Of a stretch of 64,000 bases of DNA, positions 56,411-64,000 are shown one piece after another. The DNA is taken from NCBI GenBank assembly GCA_031213475.1, contig JARUPZ010000014.1, forward strand, positions 310,001 through 374,000, in the 5' to 3' direction. Under the pieces are notes generated by a model. That model did no database searches. It saw nothing but the letters and a program-made list of their open reading frames with translations, and was not told the DNA's origin. Position 1 is the stretch's first letter, and each line of letters opens with the position of its first letter. This stretch comes from Nereocystis luetkeana. Taxonomy: Eukaryota > Sar > Phaeophyceae > Laminariales > Laminariaceae. The translations under genes were made by a program, and so were the position numbers.

Positions 56411-57065
56411 CCCGTTCCTAGGATGGACGGGAAAGTCCTGTCCAGTGCGTGTCGTATATGACCGCGATGACGCCACCTCGACCTCAAACCGATTAACAAA
56501 AAGACAAACATACGTACTCCGCCATTGAGAACACCAGGGAGGAAGCAAAAAAGAGACTAACAGACAAAAAAACAAAAAGGAAGACAAAGCAAAGCAAAAA
56601 GCAAAAGCAGATAGCAAAAAAGCAAAACGGAAGATACCAACAGAGACATAAAGAGGTACAACGGGAAATAAGGAAAGATGAAGAGAAGGGACAAAAAAGG
56701 GACAAAAAACGGGCGGGTGGGAAAGATAATACGAAAGGCAGGAACTGGTGCCTACAGACACGCAAAGTTGCCCGGGTGGTACCCTGCTACGGTAGGTACT
56801 TGGGTCCCAAAGAAGGGAGAGCACCATGACGATGATGGCCATACCCAGGCTTCAGTCTGTTGGGCAGACCCCCCCCCCCCCCCTCCCCCCCCTTCCCCCT
56901 CCCTCCATCCCCCCATCCCCCTCTCCCCCCTCGTCCCCCTCGTCCCCCTTTCGCCCCCCCCCCCTCGTCCCTGCCATTCTGCGCACGTGCGTTGGCGTTA
57001 ATGGTTGTGGTCGTAGTTGCAGCCATCCTGTGCCGTTCTGCAGATGCCTCCTTCTCATCCTTACG

Positions 57066-57711
57066 TCATTTCCGCATGAAAACCTCCGCCCCTTCCTCGA
57101 CCCGTCGGAACCATCTGCCGGATTTCTGTGCTGCCTCGCGACACTCTTCAAGCTTGGTGCCAAACTCCTTTAGGTCCTCCTCAAGGTATCTCATCCAGTC
57201 CCACTCCTGTCCTCCGGAGTAGCCCTTACCCACGATCATCTCCCCAAACACCACCCTCTTCGGCAGACGCTCCTCCCCCATGCGTGTCACAAAGCCCGCG
57301 AATAATAGCCTACGTCTGCGTATCGTCGTCCCAACGCACTCTGAGTTTGTCCTGAGAAGCGCGCTAGCATAGGATAGAATATGGTCTTCGCGCTTTCGTT
57401 TTCGCCAGCCGATGCATCGGGGGAGCATCTTGTGGTGGACCTCCCGTAGCCTACCGCAAATCAGTCTTGCCCGGGCTCCAAGCAACGCAACCGTAGATGA
57501 GCGTTTCGACCACCTCCGCTCTCAGCATCCGCACCTTCAGGCGTAGGCGCACCCATACAAACCCCAGTCGAGGGGCAGAGAATTTCCGTCGTTCAACTTG
57601 AATCAGCTCGCACAGCACAACAACAGTATACCCTGTAGACCCTGACAGCAGATAGTATATACTCGCTGATACTTGGTACCTTGATGCCGTATATAGCGGG
57701 AACTCGACCAT
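57066..57711 (-). pseudogene. Non-LTR retrotransposon 3' fragment, frameshifted
   Basis: Two minus-strand reading frames overlap around 57460. The first has LKVRMLRAEVVETLIYGC, the post-RT motif usually written as L-x-x-x-V-x-x-x-L-L-Y-G-x-E-x-W. The second has the IGW and RRRRLLFAGFVTRM-x-x-x-RLPKRV block typical of the C-terminal region of LINE-like polymerases. A frame break separates them and no YxDD box is present, so this is a decayed 3' end. Confidence 0.65.
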
Positions 57712-59224
57712 ATACCTGGTACCTGGTAACTCGTATCGAAACTCAATTCAACTCAATTCAACTCAACTCAACTCAACTCAATTCAACCCAACCTTGCAAG
57801 CTGCGCGTACTTCTTGTCGTGCGTTTTGACAGGGGATAGGGGATCGACAGGGCGCCAATCGAAATTCTTTATACAACACAGACGAGCTACGAGTAGCAGT
57901 GTGAATGGCACATGACACACACCTGTAGACCATGCTCGTGGGTAGCAGTCGTTACGAGGTTACGTACGAGCACGAGGTGCGACGATATGATTTCGGTATG
58001 AACGAGTTACACAGCTGCACTCGTACGCACTACACTATTAAAATATGCGAATGTATGTAACGTTTTTCCATGAAATACGTGTAACGGTTTCAAAATCATG
58101 GAACATCACTACCCACTCACCGCAGCTTCGGTTCCGCCGCATTCCGTCGTATCAGAGAGCTGCTGCTGCTGTGCTGCTGTGCTGCTGTGCTGTGCCTGCG
58201 CAGGGGGTGCACATCAGTAACTCTCTAACCAGAGGACTGGAAGCCTGTGCTTCCCTCTCTTGGGCCGTGTGGCAACTTGTCCCTCTACCGACAGTCCCTT
58301 TGCAACACTGACACGAAAGCACTGCCGGGGTTCGAAAATATTTTAGCAACGAGCGAGGTGCTTTTGCCGCCTTTTGGAACAAGTCGGGAAAGAGGAAAGA
58401 AAGACCAGCTGCTCCAGCTAACTGTGACTGGTGATAGACACAAGTGGGCACCATCACGATATATACTACACTGTACAGCAGTACTGCTGTGCAATAGCAC
58501 GATCGCAAGCTCGATCATGGCCGACATCTTCGACGGAATCGGTCTGCATGAGGTATGGATGTGGCGCGTCTGTTGATGTATACCAGTATCTAGCATACGC
58601 TCTTGGGGCGCAAGTGGGGCTTGACACTGCTCCTGAAATGTAATACTCGTACCTGTATTTAGTTTAGCGTAACGTATCAATCAGCCGGACGGAAATGTAA
58701 TCATCGTCAGATATTTTGTGTTGATATACAAGCGCTCCTTAAATATACGGACAAAGTGATACCATCGCGGGACTGGTACTACTTACTCTTGCTGGCTGGT
58801 GTGGTTACTGGTACGTAGTCGTACCTATCCGAGCGGCAGCAAACAATTTTCATGAAGGTCTGCAGCAGTTTTATCAAGCATGAGGGAGTCCCCAACCGAA
58901 CGAACACACGTGGGCGCCATGTACCTTGTACAGCGGTAGTTCCGTTTGATGCCAGCCCGCGTGCGACGCGATTATGCGCCTGTCGCGCACTATTATTAAC
59001 AATAGTCATGGCACATCGACAGCAGTTGCAATATTTCTACCGAGTAGATATTAACCTATCAATATACGTATAGTGTCGTACCAGGTACTCTTCGGTTGAC
59101 CCGAGGTGCTCACGATAATCGGGGAGTTCATCGCTGGATAACGTCACAACTTGACAACAACAGCAGTTGTCGAAGTATCTTCAACATCAGAAGGGATTAG
59201 GTATATCATGATCGTGCGTACAGC

Positions 59225-59267
<43 letters not shown>

Positions 59268-60339
59268 CATGACGTTCTGACATTAATCAGCTCACTTCCC
59301 TGAGATCCTGCCTGTGGTCACACGAAACAGGCTGTAACAAAAAAGCATCTCGACAGGAGAAATCAAACACGTATCATACATACCAGGTACAGTACATACC
59401 TGGTAAGAACTACTGCAGTGGTGCGCACGACACTATCTGTAGTGTGGTATACCAATCTGTACGGGAAACGGTACTGACGAAGTGTGGTATACCATCCCGT
59501 TTCTCTAGCAACCTGCAGCCAGATAACACCAGGTCCTGGAAAATATCCATGGCATTATATGTACACTCGGAAAATAAAGAAAGGGAAAAAGGAACAAGAA
59601 AACAGGAAGAGGGGGCAGAAAGAAGAATGAAAGAAATATGTAAGAGAGAAACACGAAGCAAACATGCGCTCAGGGCGCTGGCCGAGTCTCGAGGACAAGG
59701 TTGTGCTGTTTGCTGGTGCGATCAGTCCTAGGATGAACCAGCTGATGAACCAACATACGGACGTCACAAGAAGACCAGACGGAAGGAAATAAGACGAAAA
59801 GAGGGTAGAGATAAAGAGCTAACAAATATTAGAAAACGAGCAGTCCTATGTCCAGATGGTGGGTCAAGCACGACACAGCCGACACAAAGAGAACAGAGAC
59901 AAACGGACCGACGCGGGGCTACAAAAACCGACAACAAAATCGGAAGCGAAAAGGAGGAATAGGAAAGGGTCACTCAACTAATAGAAGAAGGCGACGCAGC
60001 CGACGCAGAATGGCTGGGTAGGGGGGGGGGGGGGGGGGGGGGGGGCGTACTCATTTGTTGCTCGCCTTAGTCATTTGACCATTGACCACGCATCCCTTTC
60101 GAGACGGAGCACCGTTCCTCCTCCTAATAGAGACACCTCCAACAATTGGACGCTCATTACGTTGTCTCCGTATATTACATAGAAACTTTTTGCCAATCTT
60201 ATCCCCTTCCTGTTATGGCTAGGTAAGGCGGGGGGGGGGTATCATCGACTGGGCAGGGAATAGGGCATCGCAACAAAAAAAAATAAAACAAAATATATTA
60301 GGGATTGTAACGCAGCATTAGGTAGTAGTCACTGGGCAT
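57712..60339. other. Region between the two LINE fragments
   Basis: No gene supported. Contains an AATTCAACTC repeat (57740-57790), GCTGCTGTGCTGCT runs at 58162-58190, the (GAT)n tract, and a 26-base G run at 60019-60044. Confidence 0.55.
59225..59267 (+). repeat. (GAT)n trinucleotide repeat
   Basis: Fourteen perfect units. Confidence 0.97.
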
Positions 60340-61540
60340 CTAAACTAGACAAAGACGACCAGCACCCGGCCTAGCTGCTATTGCTACGCCTCCCTCAACG
60401 CGGCTCCTTCCCCCCCCCCCCCCCCCCCCCCGGACCTTGAGCCCAACGACGTCTTGATTAAGTCGCTGCGATTTTTTCGTTACCGTAAGCGGTCGTTGTT
60501 TTGCTACATTATTCTTCTCCTTGACGAACCAGCGCTTCATGTTCATGTACTGCTCCGCCGCTTCTTTAACGCGTCTGAACCACCTGCCCGATCCCTTCGC
60601 TGGCAGCGTCCATTGTTGCTCTTCGATGGGCAGGTTAAACAACCACAGGCCGCGTCCGAGACAACTTATCTAATCCTCCTCTTGCCCACCCAAGTAGCCC
60701 TTTCCCCCCTCAAGTTCCCCAAATATCACTCGTTTTGGTAGTATCTCGTTACTCGTTACCCATATTAGACACAAACCCCGCGAAAAGTATCCTCCGCTTT
60801 CGCACCGTCGTCTCGGCGTCCTCGCAGACAGCAGACAGCCTTGGCCAGTGCTTCTATCTGCGTATGAAAGCATGTGGTAACCGTCGCGAAGCTTTGTCCT
60901 TTTCCATCCGATGCAACGGAGAATCAATCGGTGGTGAGCTGTCCGCAGTACGGCGAGATGGGCCACGGTGGGGCTCTACGTGACAGACCCGTATAGCATC
61001 TTCTCCATTACCCCGGCTGTGAGCATCCGTACCGTGAGCCGGAGCGGTGCGGTGGGCTGGTCGTGCAGGGGCCAACTATACCGTCTGAAACGTATAGGTT
61101 GGCTAGCAGCACGCGCCGGTGTATTTCGGCAGTAAGGTCGGCGTTCTTGTACACGATTGCCCCAAGGTACACAAACTTGGTTGTTTGTTTGTTTGTCTGT
61201 ACACAGGTGGCCGGCTGCCTCAGCAGCGAGAGTAACCCTGCCCATACGTTTCATCATCAGGCACATGGTCTCCGCCTTGGCTTCCGAAACTGTCAATTCG
61301 AACGACCACGCACTGCAACGATATCTGCCATCATCTTCGCAAGCCTCTTTCTCGATCTGGAGACGATGCCCGCGTCGTCTGCATACTGCATTCCCTCGCT
61401 TGGTTGCGACACCGCCACAGTCTCCTGGGGTTTATCTCGCCCTCTCTCCGTCCCCCCTCGCTTCTCCCGCCCCTCCATCTCATCCCTCGCCTTGGTGCAC
61501 ACCACGTCAGACCAGCGACCTTAACTAAATGTGCTTGCAA
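60340..61540 (-). pseudogene. Non-LTR retrotransposon fragment with RT YADD box, broken
   Basis: Minus-strand frames run in order: MQYADDAGIVSRSR (RT motif with YADD) near 61395-61350; TVSEAKAETMCLMMKRM near 61290; a strand-exchange segment ending MLTAGVMEKMLYGSVT near 60980; then HHRLILRCIGWKRTK and ILPKRVIFGEL (60670-60960); and GSGRWFRRVKEAAEQYMN (60340-60600). The order matches a LINE-type polymerase, but at least three frame changes show it is dead. Related to the copy at 57066-57711, which has the same GRWFRRVEEGAE end. Confidence 0.7.
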
Positions 61541-61755
61541 ATCCGGCAGTGTGCTGCGTGCGTGAGGTTTAACGTCGATCAGGCCTAACTATTCCTCGTG
61601 CTGAACTTTGTGCAGGTGCGAGTAACACCCTTTCCTGCCTCAGACAGTAAGTAGTTTAAGCCCGGCGCACAATTTTAGAACTGCACCATACTCGGAGTAG
61701 CTTTTGGGGACAATCTTCTCGGAAATAGTGCATCACGTCTTTGCAGCTCTTTCAC

Positions 61756-61864
61756 TATTACAGGGGACCGTGAAAAATAGGACCAAATATTGTTAGTTTA
61801 AACATGTAAATATATAGTTTTATGTGTGTACCATAGGTCCTATTTACTATGGTTCCCCGTAATA
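61756..61864. mobile_element. MITE family A, copy 5 (diverged)
   Basis: Ends TATTACAGGGGACCGTGAAA and GGTTCCCCGTAATA; arms carry independent changes, so this is an older copy. Confidence 0.8.
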
Positions 61865-62255
61865 GTACTGTACATACTATACAGTGACTGTACCAGTACA
61901 GCAACGGTAGTGCAGCCCTTAAGGTATGAACGCGTTAACCCCTTTGGGACGTCAGAGGGGAACATAGGTGGGCAACCATTTCTGCGTGGACGTTTGTGAT
62001 AGACGTAGCACATTTCCGCTGAAATGCTTTCGGAATAGCGGGGTCCCTTAACCTGAAATCGTCGGAATAATGCCGATCTTGTTTCGAGAAATGGCATCTT
62101 TGTATTCTTGGCCGATGGGATTCTTCATCGAGGCGCGATTTGATTTTTTTGCCGAAGTCAGTTTTCGGGTGAGGCATGGAACACCTTCAGTGAGGAAAGG
62201 ACCCCCAGAAAAATTAGGGTGAACCTCTATCGTAGAACGCCTCCGTGGTTGGGAG

Positions 62256-62372
62256 GTGATGTGTACAATGGTTGCGTGTCCGGGCGACAATGGTTGAAAA
62301 CAAGGGGTCGTACGTCAAGGGGTGCAGCACGACCCTTTATGCCCGTGCTGACTGGCGCTGACGCTGCTCTTA
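62256..62372 (+). repeat. Dispersed repeat shared with 10361-10465
   Basis: Both have GATG(A/-)(C/T)(A/G)TGTACAATGGTTG, CGACAATG/TTACAATG-TTGAAA, CAGCACGA and GGCGCTCACGCTGCT-type ends, about 65-70% alike by eye. Confidence 0.5.
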
Positions 62373-62523
62373 GCCGTACACTGACTTGATGACACCAGCG
62401 TTGTGTTATCATCGTTTTCGCCGCTTCTTTCTAGGCACCCAGACGGGTTGATGGATCAAAAATACCTACAGAATACTGCGATTTACTTAAGCGCATAGCT
62501 CCAACAAAACAAATCATTTCCAG

Positions 62524-62649
62524 GTGGTGGTGCCTGTGGTGTGTTTCGCCATCTGCATCGCCTTCCAAACGTGGGAGATCGCGGGTTCCCACGACAGTTT
62601 TTCCAAGTGTAGGGGCCTGTTCAAGGCCGTCAGGGCGGGCTGGGTCAAG
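62524..62649 (+). CDS. DUF599 gene B, first conserved exon (3'-partial gene)
   Basis: Forty-two codons between atttccag and GTCAAG|gtaagc, phase 0. Encodes VVVPVVCFAICIAFQTWEI, a loop, then GLFKAVRAGWVK, colinear with the exon at 42135-42260. No exon 2 equivalent is seen before base 64000; gene A's first intron is 2.3 kb, so the rest probably lies outside. The frame is closed upstream by TAA at 62488 with no ATG, so an upstream exon is required. Confidence 0.75.
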
Positions 62650-62704
62650 GTAAGCACATGCTCGATCGGTGTATTGTGGTCACAGCAATTTTTGCTGTTT
62701 ACTG

Positions 62705-62812
62705 TATTACGGGGGACCATAGTAAATAGGACCTACGGTGGAGACAAGAACCTATGTACTTCCCTATTTTTGCTATCAACATTTGGTCTTATTTTCTATG
62801 GTCCCCCGTAAT
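62705..62812. mobile_element. MITE family A, copy 6
   Basis: Full copy 56 bp downstream of the DUF599 gene B exon, in its first intron. Confidence 0.85.
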
Positions 62813-62828
62813 GGTTTACCTGTAGTGA

Positions 62829-62880
62829 CCAATTTTTGCTAACAATATTTGGTCCTGTTTTTTATGGTCCCCCGCAATAG
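62829..62880. mobile_element. MITE family A, half copy
   Basis: Right half only. Both it and copy 6 are followed by GTTTA(C/T)CTGTAGTGAC, so it arose by a local tandem duplication that includes flanking DNA, not by a separate insertion. Confidence 0.8.
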
Positions 62881-63390
62881 TTTATCTGTAGTGACAATAG
62901 AGGTGGAGTAATCTTTTACCAGATACCTGGTACCAGGTAGTGCTTTTTATTTTTTTAGAAGAGCGACGTCGTTTTGGATTGACTGTTTTTTTTTCGTTTT
63001 TTTATGTTGGATCAGATGTCTGTGTTTACCCTATCATTCGTCAGGTAACAAGCCGATATAAGTGAGTGTTTGGGGCTTAGCGTACATATTTTAAGCAAAA
63101 CCGGTAGTCGGTAGTCGGGAGTCGGATGAAAGATATAGAGGTCCCCAAGCAAGAGTATCATTTCCTCAGAATCAGAAAACATACCAATAGGTGCTGCCCA
63201 TAGCGTTGCATGCGTGTATCCTTTTTTGCGAATAATGTACTGCTGTCAAGGAGGCCCGATATATATATCCTGGTATACTGTACGCTGCACACTATATAGT
63301 AGTAAATGTACCTTGAATTTGGTGTTGATCGTGTCGGACCGTCCCAAAAATAGCTCGCCACCACCATTGCCACCGCCACCGCAACCTTGC

Positions 63391-63499
63391 TATTTCGGGG
63401 GACCATAGTTAATAGGACCAAATACTGTTAGTAAAAATGCTTGAATATTTAGGTTTTTATGTATTCCATAGGTCCTATTAACTATGGTCCCCCGTAATA
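63391..63499. mobile_element. MITE family A, copy 7
   Basis: About 109 bp with GGGGGACCATAGTTAATAGG ends, in the presumed first intron of DUF599 gene B. Confidence 0.87.
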
Positions 63500-64000
63500 G
63501 GAAAATCAAGTGCAACCTAAGCATCGTAATCGACTGCCTGGTATGCTGTTACTGCTACTGCCAATGCAACCTGGTACTATTCACGTACACATACCCGATA
63601 TTACTGTAGATGTTAGCGTGAGCTTCGCGCTCTGGCTCGTTTCCTCTATTAGTAGTCGGATTGTCCCTAATACCGCTGACCACCGTCACCGCTACCTTGC
63701 TGCTGAAGCAAAATCAGATGCTGCGTATCGTAGTGACAGTGAACTAGACGATTTTACTGCGCATGGACTCCACCTTATACTACAGTACATGTTCTACCAG
63801 TATGATTTCTTATTTCGATGAATATGTGCGAAAGATGATTGTAACCATGACTGAAGCTCATGCTAAACGTTGTCGGGTGGCAAACGCAAAGGACAATAAC
63901 GAACGGGCCAGCTAGTTGCGCGCTTTCTCGAGTCGGATTGCCGCAAACGTCTCTTTCTTTTTCTCTTGCCGCCACCGCCGCCACCGCTGCCGCCGGTGGT

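Larger units (their letters stand above)
51465..57065. other. Region downstream of DUF599 gene A
   Basis: No gene supported. Holds a MITE B-like half element near 52865-52960, a short open stretch with one hydrophobic segment (52869-53054), a 9 bp repeat at 53200-53248 (TATGTTCAT/TATTTTCAT), a full MITE A copy, the tRNA-derived array, the Tudor-like remnant and a C-rich tract (56868-56960). Confidence 0.55.
62813..64000. other. Presumed first intron of DUF599 gene B to window end
   Basis: No exon 2 equivalent (motif V-x-T-x-R-x-x-I followed by a hydrophobic helix) is present in any plus frame. Holds the MITE A half copy and copy 7 and a GCCACCGCC run at the very end. Confidence 0.6.

Overview
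This is a eukaryotic nuclear window with intron-dense genes (GT/AG introns of about 0.3-4 kb), mixed base composition and many short non-autonomous mobile elements. No bacterial operon, Shine-Dalgarno site, CRISPR array or phage module is visible. The gene set, the repeat-filled introns and the large Gly/Ala/acidic insertions in a conserved protein fit a stramenopile, most likely a brown alga. The lineage is an inference; there is no rRNA or organellar marker to prove it.

Layout. (1) 234-26220, + strand: 3' part of a gene for DIS3/Rrp44, the catalytic subunit of the RNA exosome, rebuilt here as 17 exons whose phases agree at all but one unresolved junction. Its 5' exons (PIN domain, first cold-shock domain) lie before base 1. 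(2) 28299-32889, - strand: ribosomal protein eL8 (RPL7A), five exons giving all but the extreme N-terminus; it converges tail to tail with DIS3. (3) 32890-42134: a 9 kb gene-poor repeat region. (4) 42135-51464, + strand: a DUF599-family multi-pass membrane protein in five exons. (5) 51465-62523: mobile-element debris, including two decayed fragments of a non-LTR retrotransposon on the - strand. (6) 62524-62649, + strand: the first conserved exon of a second DUF599 gene, a tandem paralogue that runs off the right edge.

DIS3 and eL8 are housekeeping RNA-decay and translation genes; nothing links them functionally to the membrane-protein pair. Most of the remaining sequence is repeats: a ~110 bp palindromic MITE (seven copies plus a half copy), a ~220 bp MITE (four copies), a 498 bp fold-back, an 835 bp element with inverted ends, a 120 bp hairpin, SINE-like copies, tRNA-derived repeats and many minisatellites.

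The two most unusual observations are: (a) exon-intron junctions have decayed tandem copies of themselves in nearby non-coding DNA, and all four introns of the DUF599 gene end in repetitive sequence beside the acceptor; (b) the 9-mer TACCTGGTA/TACCAGGTA occurs about 30 times where about 0.5 is expected, in otherwise unrelated contexts. All exon boundaries come from reading splice signals, phase and family conservation by eye; no transcript or database evidence was available.
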